Below, one piece after another: positions 16,741 through 23,991 of a stretch of 57,025 bases of DNA. Position numbers and translations under genes: made by a program. Numbering within the stretch: position 1 is the first letter of the stretch; every line of letters begins with the position of its first letter. The DNA comes from Sphingobium sp. KCTC 72723 (GTDB taxonomy: Bacteria; Pseudomonadota; Alphaproteobacteria; Sphingomonadales; Sphingomonadaceae): assembly GCF_014280435.1 (NCBI RefSeq), contig NZ_CP060389.1:1-57025 (forward strand), in the 5' to 3' direction. The notes under the pieces are model-generated. The model had not been told where the DNA came from, searched no databases, and saw only the letters and a program-made list of their open reading frames with translations.

Positions 16741-16892
16741 TGACGCACCTGGGCGGCTCCCCCTGCCTCATGCGGGATCGGACCTTCGGCCCCAAGCAGA
16801 AAACCACCGCTACGCGCCAACGGTTTCCGCAAGCGGACCCTCCGTTTTTCAGCTTGCCCGCGTCAGGGGGGCCGCCCCTCCAAAGTGCGTCA
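16741..16892. promoter_or_regulatory. Long multi-part hairpin leader upstream of ssb
   Basis: Three consecutive complementary blocks close one long stem: TGACGCAC/GTGCGTCA (16741-16748 with 16885-16892), GGGCGGC/GCCGCCC (16751-16757 with 16871-16877) and CCCCCTG/CAGGGGG (16759-16765 with 16864-16870), 22 pairs in all. GCGGG/CCCGC pairs inside. It ends 25 bp before the ssb ATG. The preceding 16609-16740 shows no gene. Candidate ssDNA promoter or RNA leader. Confidence 0.65.
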
Positions 16893-16917
16893 GCAACGAC
16901 AGCACGAAGGAACGGAC

Positions 16918-17256
16918 ATGCAGAACATCGCTGAATTTCGCATCATCGGTCGCATCGGTAGCACGGAGATCAAGGAAAAGGTGGCAACGCTCGACGTTGC
17001 AGCAAACTACGGCCGCAAGGTCGGCAACGATTGGGAGGACGATACCCATTGGAACCGCGTCACCTGTTTCGGCAAGAATATCGAGCGCGCAGCCAAGATG
17101 GCCAAGGGCGACTTGGTGCATATCACTGGTCGCATCCGCCAATCCCGCTACGATCGCGAGGGCCAGACCGTTTACGGCGTTGACCTGATTGTTGATCGCT
17201 TGGCCGTGATCGCGAAGAATGGCCGCCCCGCCGATGACGATCGCGACGAGGATTGA
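16918..17256 (+). CDS. ssb: Single-stranded DNA-binding protein (conjugative type)
   Basis: 112 residues of OB fold (NIAEFRIIGRIGSTEIKEK, then HWNRVTCFGKNIERAAKMAK and GDLVHITGRIRQSRYD). It is shorter than chromosomal SSB and ends in an acidic DDDRDED without the usual D-D-I-P-F tip, so recruitment of host SSB partners is probably weak. Such plasmid SSBs coat incoming strands in the recipient. ATG 16918 with GAAGGA upstream. It lies about 3 kb from the predicted nick, on the side that enters first. A second ssb-like gene is at 48 kb. Confidence 0.88.
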   Translation: MQNIAEFRIIGRIGSTEIKEKVATLDVAANYGRKVGNDWEDDTHWNRVTCFGKNIERAAKMAKGDLVHITGRIRQSRYDREGQTVYGVDLIVDRLAVIAKNGRPADDDRDED

Positions 17257-17263
17257 AGCGTGC

Positions 17264-17284
17264 GGGCGGCGCTACGCGCCGCCC
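17264..17284 (+). terminator. GC-rich hairpin after ssb
   Basis: GGGCGGCGC, loop TAC, GCGCCGCCC: a perfect 9-bp stem starting 7 bp after the ssb stop. It is followed by ATTACATTAC rather than a T-run, so it would be a weak intrinsic terminator, or an mRNA-stabilising hairpin. Confidence 0.5.
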
Positions 17285-17290
17285 ATTACA

Positions 17291-17396
17291 TTACATGCAA
17301 ATCAAATTACATGCACATACATGCAATGCTATGTGCAGGCATGTAAATGGCATTGCAAGGCTGTCATTGCCATTAAATGGCTTTCCAAGGCTTTCA
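17291..17396. repeat. Iteron-like cluster upstream of parA (candidate centromere/operator)
   Basis: TTACATGC occurs at 17291 and 17307 and inverted (GCATGTAA) at 17339. ACATGCA occurs three times (17293, 17309, 17319). An imperfect 22-bp direct repeat beginning AAATGGC and containing CAAGGCT occurs at 17345-17366 and 17375-17396, exactly 30 bp apart. The block is AT-rich against its surroundings and lies directly before parA. This is the expected place and form of a partition site or ParA/ribbon-helix-helix operator. Confidence 0.6.
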
Positions 17397-17472
17397 AGTG
17401 TCAGTATGATATGCGCATGCCTTTGCTGTCTCATGCAGGTTCGGGGCATCCTATGAATGTAAAGGAAAGCAA

Positions 17473-18147
17473 ATGGCAGTCATCGCCTTGGCATCCCCGA
17501 AAGGAGGTTGCGGCAAATCCACAACGGCAATCGCGTTGGCCGGTGCATATGCCGAGCAGGGCTATACCGTCAGGATCATAGATGCCGATCCCCGCCAGCG
17601 TGTCATGCGCTGGGGCGAGGCGGGGCAAACTGGTCCACAGATCGCGGTCGTAAGCGCAAAGGCAGAAACGATTGTTGCAACGATCCGTGCCGCCGAGAGC
17701 GAGGCGCAAATTGTCATCATCGACGTGGAGGGAAGCGCGAACATGGTTGTTCCGTTTGCCATCGCCCACGCCAATTTCGTCATCATCCCGGCTAACCCAT
17801 CAGCGGCGGACGTGGAGGACGCTATCGCAACCGTGCGCGTCGTTCTGGACACCCCAAGCAAGCACGGACGCAGTGTTCCTTACGGGCTGCTATGGACGCG
17901 CGTTTCAACAGGGTTCCAGTCTCGCGAGTTTGCGGCGCTTGCTGGGCAACTCGCAGAGGCAGGGGTGCCGGTGATCGGCCAGTTTGTCGAACGCACCGCC
18001 TACAAGTCACTGTTTTCATACTGCACCACATTGGATCAGCTCCCGCGCGACGAAGTGCCGGGCACCGACAAGGCGCGGGCCGAGGGGGCCGCGCTTGCGA
18101 ACGCAGTGGCCGACGCGATTTTGGCCGATCAGGAGAAAGCCGCATGA
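17473..18147 (+). CDS. parA: ParA-family ATPase (VirC1/ParA-like)
   Basis: 224 residues. The deviant Walker A SPKGGCGKSTTAIALA (residues 8-23) and IIDADPRQ (A' motif) are typical of small ParA/MinD-type ATPases used for plasmid partition or, in VirC1, for recruiting the relaxosome. IIDVEGSANMVVPFA corresponds to Walker B. The start ATG is preceded by AAAGGAAAG. An iteron-like cluster lies upstream and a small partner gene overlaps by 4 bp downstream. The location between ssb and mobC is common in conjugative elements. Confidence 0.9.
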   Translation: MAVIALASPKGGCGKSTTAIALAGAYAEQGYTVRIIDADPRQRVMRWGEAGQTGPQIAVVSAKAETIVATIRAAESEAQIVIIDVEGSANMVVPFAIAHANFVIIPANPSAADVEDAIATVRVVLDTPSKHGRSVPYGLLWTRVSTGFQSREFAALAGQLAEAGVPVIGQFVERTAYKSLFSYCTTLDQLPRDEVPGTDKARAEGAALANAVADAILADQEKAA

Positions 18148-18491
18148 CCGAGCCGCAAAAGCCTCAGAGGCGCAACCTGGGCCTGCCTCTGGCATCGGTG
18201 CGTAGTACGGCAACGGAGACGCCTGCGGCCGACGACAGCGCCAGGGAGACCGCGCTGCGTCACGGGTTCGACAATGTGCCGATCGCGGCGAGCGAGGTAG
18301 ATCGCCTGAGAGCCAATCAGAACAGCGAACCACCGCGCCGGAAACGTGGGGCAGGGCGGTCGATGCCCTTCTCGGTGAAGCTCTCGCCCGCCACGATGGA
18401 ATACATATACGAGGTGGCAAACTCGCGCGATATTCCCTTGGCACAGGTGATCGAGGAGCTTGTGGAGGCTCATCGAGAGGTCGCAAAGTGA
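18144..18491 (+). CDS. Small ParA partner, probable ribbon-helix-helix DNA-binding protein
   Basis: 115 residues, overlapping parA (ATGA). The N-terminal half is disordered and rich in Pro, Arg and Thr. The C-terminal 45 residues (MPFSVKLSPATMEYIYEVAN, then LAQVIEELVEAHREV) look like a ribbon-helix-helix. In small type Ib partition systems the gene after parA encodes such a centromere-binding protein. It would bind the repeats upstream of parA; that link is inferred from position. Confidence 0.7.
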   Translation: MTEPQKPQRRNLGLPLASVRSTATETPAADDSARETALRHGFDNVPIAASEVDRLRANQNSEPPRRKRGAGRSMPFSVKLSPATMEYIYEVANSRDIPLAQVIEELVEAHREVAK

Positions 18492-18546
18492 TGCGCCGTC
18501 GATGACGATCAACGAGAACGGGGAGGGCAGGGCCAACCCCTAAAAT

Positions 18547-18584
18547 GGCGGGCGAGGCCGTTGGCTGGAACCAGCGACCCCGCC
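18547..18584. other. Nested hairpin upstream of the next gene
   Basis: GGCGGG (18547-18552) pairs with CCCGCC (18579-18584) and encloses GCTGG-AA-CCAGC (18564-18575). It lies 35 bp before ATG 18620, another case of a gene in this cluster preceded by a GC-rich stem. Confidence 0.45.
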
Positions 18585-18619
18585 CTAATCACAACCGCAA
18601 AATTGGAGCTTTGCGAATC

Positions 18620-18976
18620 ATGACTGACACCACCCTACCGAATCCGCATCCTGCGAGCGATGCAGCTTGGACCGTTGTGCTTGCAGATTATCGAGCCGCA
18701 GTTACGAGCTTTCATGCCGAGGTGAGCCGCGCTGCCGCTGCCGGTGACGACATTGACCAGGCCACCGCCGATGCTCACGCATTTGCAGCCGTCGCGCTTA
18801 TCGGGACGCCGGCAACGCATGTCGTGCAGATCGGCCAGAAGATCAGAGCAGCCGACAATCTGGTAAATCTCGGGCAGCTCTATCCCAACCTCGCAGAGAT
18901 CCTTCTGAGGGACGTGCTTGGCTTGATCGGGATCACGAGCGGGGATGATCGACTATTGCCGTATCCGCTTCACTGA
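18620..18976 (+). CDS. Unknown 118-residue Ala-rich protein
   Basis: Begins MTDTTLPNPHPASDAAW; the ATG at 18620 follows GGAGCTTTGCGAATC. Predicted all-helical, rich in Ala, acidic early and leucine-rich late (LGQLYPNLAEILLRDVLGLI). No membrane segment, signal or known motif recognised. It lies between parA and the mobilisation genes, in the predicted leading region, and is preceded and followed by strong hairpins. Confidence 0.65.
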   Translation: MTDTTLPNPHPASDAAWTVVLADYRAAVTSFHAEVSRAAAAGDDIDQATADAHAFAAVALIGTPATHVVQIGQKIRAADNLVNLGQLYPNLAEILLRDVLGLIGITSGDDRLLPYPLH

Positions 18977-18983
18977 GACGAGG

Positions 18984-19008
18984 GCGGCCAGCGCGATGTG
19001 CTGGCCGC
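18984..19008 (+). terminator. Hairpin GCGGCCAGC / GCTGGCCGC
   Basis: Perfect 9-bp stem with a 7-nt loop, 7 bp after the stop at 18976. It lacks a T-run, so it is terminator-like rather than a classical terminator. Confidence 0.5.
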
Positions 19009-19072
19009 TACGCGGCTCCGGTGAACCTATAGCAAGGCGACTGTGACGCAGAGCCGTTGCAGAAACCAACCA

Positions 19073-19124
19073 GAAGGATCATGACCGGGGCGCGTGCCAG
19101 TGTCATTCGGCTCGCTGATCCTTC
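19073..19124. other. Stem GAAGGATCA / TGATCCTTC upstream of membrane-protein gene
   Basis: Perfect 9-bp arms (19073-19081 and 19116-19124) separated by 34 bp. The stem ends 54 bp before the next gene. No gene is seen in 18977-19177. Confidence 0.45.
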
Positions 19125-19177
19125 CCCGTCATCGCAGCGCCCGTCTGTGGTGAGGGCGCAGGCTGACGGAGAAGAAC

Positions 19178-19513
19178 ATGACCGCATCGACCATCATTGC
19201 TGACATTCCTACCGGCCTCATCGTCGTTACCGGCCTTGTGATGCTGATCCTCGCTGTTCGCTTCCGTGGCCCTATGTCGATCGCTTTCGCAATCCTCTGC
19301 CTGTTCGGAACTTGGAACGCGGGAGAGGCACAGCCCGTCCTAGCGGCTATCATGGGCATTGTGCTTTATGGCGGCCTAGCCATCATCGGAAGCATCTTTG
19401 GAGGTCGCGGCGAGCTGGACCACGAAGCCCGATCCGGGGACTATGACTATGCCGCCGAGCAAGCGCGCCTCGCCAGCGAGTATCATCGCCGCGACCGGGA
19501 AAGCCGCTTTTAG
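19178..19513 (+). CDS. Small inner-membrane protein, unknown
   Basis: 111 residues with three hydrophobic helices (about residues 12-29, 34-44 and 50-73, including LIVVTGLVMLILAV and IMGIVLYGGLAIIGSIFG) and a charged cytoplasmic tail (DYDYAAEQARLASEYHRRD). GGAGAAGAAC precedes the ATG. It converges with the next gene and overlaps its end by 4 bp. No family recognised. It lies less than 1 kb from the predicted nick, so it would be among the first genes to enter a recipient. Confidence 0.65.
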   Translation: MTASTIIADIPTGLIVVTGLVMLILAVRFRGPMSIAFAILCLFGTWNAGEAQPVLAAIMGIVLYGGLAIIGSIFGGRGELDHEARSGDYDYAAEQARLASEYHRRDRESRF

Positions 19514-19767
19514 TCTCCAGACAATCCGACCAACGCCGCAGCCACTTTCGCCGCACCATGCTTCGCAATGGCGGCGGCAATGGCGCGTGCGTCCGAGCGA
19601 TCCAGTTCAGGAATTTTGACACGTTCTAGTGCCGCCAGAAGCACAGGGCGGCCCGCATCGCGCAATGCGTCCTCAGCCTCCTTTTCGCGCTGAACAATGG
19701 CCGCCAGCGCAGCCTCAAGTTTGACGCGCTCTTGCTTGATGCTTTCAAGGGCAGGGGACTTTGCCAT
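19510..19767 (-). CDS. Small coiled-coil protein, unknown
   Basis: 85 residues. The N-terminal half (ALESIKQERVKLEAALAAIV onward) is a clear amphipathic coiled coil. The C-terminal half is Ala-rich (ARAIAAAIAKHGAAKVAAAL). It is the only minus-strand gene in the ssb-relaxase cluster, so its transcription would read away from oriT. It could be an accessory transfer or regulatory protein; the sequence does not decide. Confidence 0.6.
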   Translation of the reverse strand: MAKSPALESIKQERVKLEAALAAIVQREKEAEDALRDAGRPVLLAALERVKIPELDRSDARAIAAAIAKHGAAKVAAALVGLSGD

Positions 19768-20238
19768 GAGATAGATTCCTTCGTTGTGGTCGAGCTATTG
19801 GGTGGTTTGAGCTGGGATTGTGTCGATGGGATCAGCCATCATCACCAGACTATCAGCCTATCACGGCGGCACATGCGAGGCCGAGTTTGCACCTAGTCCG
19901 CCTTCTCTAACCGACATTTCAGGACTGTTCTATTCTTGTCGCGAAGAATGTCCAGACCGTGTGCGATGCGTTGAATCTTGAAATCCTAATTCCAGAAACG
20001 CGCGGCAAAGCCGCTCCTTTTCTCTCTGCGACGATCCAGCCAGGCGCGCCGATGGGCTTTGGTCGAATAGCGGTTGCCAAAAAGTGCATCCCCCCCCCGT
20101 CCACGTCTTTTTGGTTTTGCTTGAGGGAGGGGCATGCGAGTGGTAAGGGAAGGATAGAGATTGTAGTTCGCAGGATAGCACGATCGACAGCATTGTAACA
20201 CAATGCACTCTATGGTGTCCGCTGCACGGGGCTTAAGA
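19768..20238. other. oriT: oriT region with MOBP/IncP-type nick sequence
   Basis: On the minus strand TATCCTG/CG (a20177 to g20170) matches the IncP-type consensus YATCCTG/Y, placing the nick between 20171 and 20170. The same core is known from RP4. An inverted repeat GCATTGT-AAC-ACAATGC (20190-20206) lies about 20 bp to the 5' side of the nick on the cut strand, as expected for relaxosome binding. A run of nine C (20090-20098) lies nearby. The gap contains no convincing gene. mobC and the relaxase start immediately to the right. Cleavage here would transfer the minus strand, entering from 20170 toward lower positions. Confidence 0.72.
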
Positions 20239-20826
20239 ATGGCGCATCTGACGTTGCGAGTTGAAGACGAAATTGCGGAAGCCATCGACATGCTGGCGAG
20301 AGCGGCAGGCATGACCCGCAGCAAGTGGATCAACCGTGCTATCCGCGATGCCTTGCCTGCTCGTCCCGACGAGGTGCGAGACGTACCAACAGTTGCAGGC
20401 GCCTCTAAAATGCTATCGCTTCGTTTGCCCGCTGACGAGTTGGCGGCCATTGATATGGTCGCAGCCAAAGCGGGCATGACCCGTTCGCAATGGGTCAAAC
20501 GTACATTGCGTTGGCAACTCTGGACGAAGGCCGGCGAGCTGCGCCTCGCGCCTAGCAGCTATCGTTCGATCATGAAGATCGTCGGCCAGGTGCGCGCTAT
20601 AGGCTATTCGCTCAATCAGGCCGTGAAGGCGATGAACGCTGCCAACCGTCCAGAAAGTCCGCTCTTGATCGAGCAGGTTGCGCCGCATGTCATCGCGATG
20701 GAGGGGCGACTTTCGGCAACCATTAAAGAGGCGAATGCCACCCTTACTGCTATCGTGTCAGGGGAGGTTGATTACTGGACTGGGAGGGGCACCACGTCCC
20801 CTATCGCCGATGAGGTTCAGCCGTGA
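20239..20826 (+). CDS. mobC: MobC-like relaxosome protein with two tandem ribbon-helix-helix domains
   Basis: 195 residues. Residues about 3-36 (LTLRVEDEIAEAIDMLARAA then GMTRSKWINRAI) and about 60-95 (LSLRLPADELAAIDMVAAKA then GMTRSQWVKRTL) are two copies of the same ribbon-helix-helix unit, an internal duplication. The C-terminal part (IMKIVGQVRAIGYSLNQAVK) matches the MobC mobilisation domain. Such proteins bind oriT beside the nick and help the relaxase. ATG 20239 is chosen because the homologous part starts there. It overlaps the relaxase gene (GTGA). Confidence 0.82.
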   Translation: MAHLTLRVEDEIAEAIDMLARAAGMTRSKWINRAIRDALPARPDEVRDVPTVAGASKMLSLRLPADELAAIDMVAAKAGMTRSQWVKRTLRWQLWTKAGELRLAPSSYRSIMKIVGQVRAIGYSLNQAVKAMNAANRPESPLLIEQVAPHVIAMEGRLSATIKEANATLTAIVSGEVDYWTGRGTTSPIADEVQP

Positions 20827-22298
20827 ACGGCTTTGAGTTTTCCGATCAGACCCTTGAGGATTTGGAGCGGGTGCAGGGTGCGCGTGGGGCTGGGCGTGGC
20901 CAGGTTGACCATCGGGGAAACCGTGCTCTCTCTCGCGACTTAGGCAGTCTGATGCGCGCGCCGGGGCAACTCGCTTCTAGTGCCGCCCGTGCCGCTTCGC
21001 GCAGCCGTGGAGATCGAAGCGCACGGGCCATTGAACAGCTTGGTCGAACTGCCAAGCGCGCGCCTCAAGTCGTCGTGAAGATCACTAGCCGCATCCATGG
21101 CGCAGCCAGTACCGTTGGCGCGTTTACCTACGCCGGTCGCATCGGCATGTCCGATCAGGAGCCTATCGGGATCGAAACCAGCGAGGGCAAGGAGCTGATG
21201 AGCGCACAGGATATGATGGTCCTGGCGCGTGAATGGCAACAGTGGGAAACGGCGGACGAAGCGCGCCGCAATGGTGCGACAGCTATCGCCATGGTGTTCT
21301 CTATGCCTCCCGGCACTGACCCCGAAAAGGTCCGTGAGGCGGTGCGCGATTTTGCGGAAACCGACCTTTCAAATCGTCGCTGGGTGATGGCCCTCCATAC
21401 GGACGAGGCGCATCCTCATGTCCACCTTATCATAGCTGGCCGTGATAATGACGGACGCCGGTTCAACCCTAACCGCGAGTTCCTGCAACAGTGCCGTGAA
21501 CGCTTTGCGGAGAACCTTCGGGATCGTGGTGTTGAAGCCGACGCCACCAAGAGGATGGCTCGCGGCTACCCTCCCAAGCAAGACCCCACGCCCGTTCTAA
21601 AGATGCGTGAACGTGGCGCGGAGCCAGTCGCGGATAAGGGGAGATTGGCCGTCATCGGTGGACAGGCGCCCGATGCCGCGCGGCGCCTTGGTGAGCGCGA
21701 GAGGGAGCGGAGCAAGACCGTCGCGAACCATGTTTCGGTACGCGAAATCTATGTGCGTGCGGCGGCAGAATTGGAGGCTCATGGCGGTTCTGCCGAGACA
21801 GATCGAGCAAAGGCGCTTCGCGCATTTGTGGAGGCTATGCCGGCGCCCGCCAACGCCCGCGCGGAGATCATCGAGCGCCTGCGTACCGGCAATGCGCTGC
21901 CTAAGGACTTCGCGCCCGATCGCGAGCTTGAGCGGCTTAAGGCTCGCGTCCAGCAGTGTGATGCTGAACAGCGAACCGCCGCCCTGGACAGGATTGAGCG
22001 GGCAACCGGGAGGATCAAATCTGTTTCTGCCGAGCTGAAAGGGAGCGACAACAAAGCCGGGGCAGGGGAGGGGGAGCCGACCGTATTCGACCGTATTCGT
22101 GCCAAGTCGGCCGAGCTGAAGAACGACAGCGTACCTCCCAACGCCTCACCCGACCGTGCGCTTGCTAGCGCCCGTGAGCGGCTACAGGCTATGCAGCGCA
22201 AGATGGATAAAACCATCAAGGATCGCGCGCAGGATAAGGATCGAGATCGCAGCCAGGACCGCACTCGCGATCCCGATAGGGAAGGGCCGGGCCGGTGA
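20823..22298 (+). CDS. Relaxase, MOBP (TraI/VirD2-like) family
   Basis: 491 residues starting with GTG inside the mobC stop. The metal-binding His cluster HTDEAHPHVHLI (His192, His197, His199, His201) is motif III of relaxases. The candidate nucleophile is Tyr103 in GAFTYAGR. An Arg-rich, probably disordered N-terminal extension of about 80 residues precedes the catalytic domain, which is unusual. The C-terminal half (about 300-491) is charged, ends in a DKDRDRSQDRTRDPDRE-type tail and may carry the secretion signal read by VirD4. It would cut the predicted nick at 20170/20171 and pilot the strand. Confidence 0.9.
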   Translation: MNGFEFSDQTLEDLERVQGARGAGRGQVDHRGNRALSRDLGSLMRAPGQLASSAARAASRSRGDRSARAIEQLGRTAKRAPQVVVKITSRIHGAASTVGAFTYAGRIGMSDQEPIGIETSEGKELMSAQDMMVLAREWQQWETADEARRNGATAIAMVFSMPPGTDPEKVREAVRDFAETDLSNRRWVMALHTDEAHPHVHLIIAGRDNDGRRFNPNREFLQQCRERFAENLRDRGVEADATKRMARGYPPKQDPTPVLKMRERGAEPVADKGRLAVIGGQAPDAARRLGERERERSKTVANHVSVREIYVRAAAELEAHGGSAETDRAKALRAFVEAMPAPANARAEIIERLRTGNALPKDFAPDRELERLKARVQQCDAEQRTAALDRIERATGRIKSVSAELKGSDNKAGAGEGEPTVFDRIRAKSAELKNDSVPPNASPDRALASARERLQAMQRKMDKTIKDRAQDKDRDRSQDRTRDPDREGPGR

Positions 22299-22792
22299 AT
22301 GGCGACGAATTATTGGGCGCTTTGCTTGAGCAGATCGGGACGCTGGCCGAAGGTGTGCAGGCGGTCATGGAGAACCAACAGGCGCTATCCGCGAAGCTGG
22401 ATGAGCAGGCGTCGAGCTTGGCCGCTATCGGCGTTGCAGTGGGATTGACCTACCTTGCCACGGGGACCGAAGAGCCGCTTCCCGTCGATGTTCTTGAGGA
22501 TCGCGCCTTCGCGCGTTTCCTCGACAACTACCCGCTTGATGGCCCCCCGATCATGGGTAAGGCGGCAATGGATGAGCACCTGGCGCGATTGGATCAGATC
22601 GACCCAGTTCGCCTTGCAGCAGGCTTCCGCGACCTTGAGCGGCAAACGCACCTGTCCATGATCGAGCGCGTCCGCAACAGGCAGATCGAGCGCGTAGCGC
22701 GCGAGAAGCATGGCGATCTTGAGGCCATAGAAAAGGGGCGCGCCGTAGCCGGCACGCCCCCTCGTGAGACAGATCGCGGAGATCAGGGTTAA
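22295..22792 (+). CDS. Unknown 165-residue protein downstream of relaxase
   Basis: GTG start overlapping the relaxase stop by 4 bp, so co-translated. The N-terminal region is coiled coil (LLEQIGTLAEGVQAVMENQQ). The rest is soluble, with a charged C-terminus. Probably an accessory transfer protein, though no family is recognised. Its stop codon (22790-22792) abuts the inverted repeat of the chromate-resistance island, so the island inserted right after this gene. Confidence 0.7.
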   Translation: MNGDELLGALLEQIGTLAEGVQAVMENQQALSAKLDEQASSLAAIGVAVGLTYLATGTEEPLPVDVLEDRAFARFLDNYPLDGPPIMGKAAMDEHLARLDQIDPVRLAAGFRDLERQTHLSMIERVRNRQIERVAREKHGDLEAIEKGRAVAGTPPRETDRGDQG

Positions 22793-22830
22793 GGCCCCTG
22801 TGCATTACTCGGACACAGATTCACGGTAGC
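22793..22830 (+). repeat. Left 38-bp inverted repeat of the metal island
   Basis: Contains CTGTGCATTACTCGGACAC followed by A and GATTCACGGTAGC. It differs from the right copy at two positions (22797 and the A after GGACAC). Confidence 0.85.
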
Positions 22831-22919
22831 GGCTTGATAAGCAGTGGCATGAGGCCGTTGGCATCGAGATCGAGGCGATCGGACCAGACGTAATCGCTGG
22901 CGAGATTGATGCCCGCCAT
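22821..22919 (-). pseudogene. Possible Tn3 transposase C-terminal scrap
   Basis: Thirty-two codons ending in a TGA inside the inverted repeat: the frame has GINLASDYVWSDR, then LDANGLMPLL. An INLTGDYxW-like motif followed by a P-L end and a stop within the terminal repeat is usual for Tn3-type TnpA. The match is short, so family assignment is tentative. The rest of 22920-23205 holds no gene except a res-like site. Confidence 0.4.
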
Positions 22920-23114
22920 AATCATCCTTTTGCTCTTTGAGGAAACGTAATTTCACCCCGGCCTGCCCTTACGGTGTCAGTGAACCCACCGTTTCGCGCA
23001 TCGTGGCCGAACACCGGCAAAGCATCGAAGTCAAATCGGCGTAAGCGCTCGCGGACAGCGATGAATGGTGGTTCTGCTTTCGAGCCGAAAGATGCAGAAG
23101 CCTTCGTTGTTGCG

Positions 23115-23140
23115 GTGTCATAACCGTTCGGTTGTGACAC
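23115..23140. repeat. res-like palindromic site, left copy
   Basis: GTGTCA-N14-TGACAC with internal symmetry (AACCG/CGGTT). It matches the site at 29124-29149 at 22 of 26 positions, in direct orientation and with the same 14-bp spacer. Symmetrical 26-bp sites of this type resemble serine-recombinase binding subsites. Confidence 0.5.
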
Positions 23141-23205
23141 TTGGCGAGATTGCCCATAAGAGCCGCAGCCCGAACCGCAATTCGTCTGCGTCCGGGCTTG
23201 CTTGG

Positions 23206-23919
23206 CTAAAGCGCCACGAAAAGGGTCGCGCTCAGCACGTGGTTGGTGCGATCTTCTCCGCGCCGAAAGACGTGCTGGTTCAGGTAGCCCGGTTCTAATC
23301 GCATTCGGGGCGCGACAGGTACGCCGACTCCGACGAAAGTACGCCACTGGTCCACGCCGTCACGGGCACCCCAGCTCGTCGAGTTCAGGTTAAAAAATCC
23401 TTCGGTGAAGGCGACTGCCTGCACTGTTCCCTGGCGCGCGATCGGCACCTGCACCCGGACAAACTGTCGCAACCGCCACCCGGTATCATCTCGACCCTCC
23501 AGCATGCGCTGTTCGAGCCGCGTGCGACTGATGAGAAGGGGGGTCCCGTTACCATTCCGCACGACGGCGAATTGCACCTGCTGCCAAAGCCTGTGTTCGT
23601 TCGTGATCCGGCCGCCTTCCGGGTCGGTACGGATATAGGCGTAACCCGCGATTGCATGAGCGTCGGGTGCTATCCTCGCGCCGATCGCGGTCCGTGCAAT
23701 GAACTGGCTGCCTCCCCCGACGTCATCGGTCGCGCGCCCCTGAGCTTCGAGCCATAGAAAGAGGTCGCCGCGAACCGGTCCTGTGGCGATCACTGATCCC
23801 CATGCCTGGATGTCGTCCTGCGCGTGGGCGGGAGAACCGATGACCGCGCTCGCCAAACAGGCGAGAAGAAGCGGGATATATCGGACGTTCGGCATACCCA
23901 TTTTACTGCTACCCTTCAT
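23206..23919 (-). CDS. DUF2490 family protein (second copy)
   Basis: About 237 residues. The signal peptide ends near SPAHAQDD, then the same DUF2490 landmarks as the gene at 11.6 kb: QAWGSV, RTRLEQRM, GWRLRQFVRVQ, LEPGYLNQ and a final strand ending in ATLFVAL. It is a clear paralogue but well diverged, so not a recent duplicate. It is last in the chrB-chrA direction with a 72-bp gap, possibly the same transcript. ATG 23919 has GGAG eight bases upstream. Exported protein of unknown function. Confidence 0.85.
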   Translation of the reverse strand: MKGSSKMGMPNVRYIPLLLACLASAVIGSPAHAQDDIQAWGSVIATGPVRGDLFLWLEAQGRATDDVGGGSQFIARTAIGARIAPDAHAIAGYAYIRTDPEGGRITNEHRLWQQVQFAVVRNGNGTPLLISRTRLEQRMLEGRDDTGWRLRQFVRVQVPIARQGTVQAVAFTEGFFNLNSTSWGARDGVDQWRTFVGVGVPVAPRMRLEPGYLNQHVFRRGEDRTNHVLSATLFVAL

Positions 23920-23991
23920 ATGCACTGCTCCAACCCGGACATGCGTTTAGACGTTGCTTCAGACTTGAGATCAGGGGGCGTCGCTATCCCA

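Noticed and set aside
19930..20208. Minus-strand frame of 92 codons over the oriT region
   Set aside because: It covers the predicted nick and hairpin, has no ribosome site or domain, and competes with a second frame over the same bases.
22922..23347. 141-codon minus-strand frame near the left end of the metal island
   Set aside because: Low-complexity composition, overlaps the DUF2490 gene and contains the res-like palindrome; no motif.
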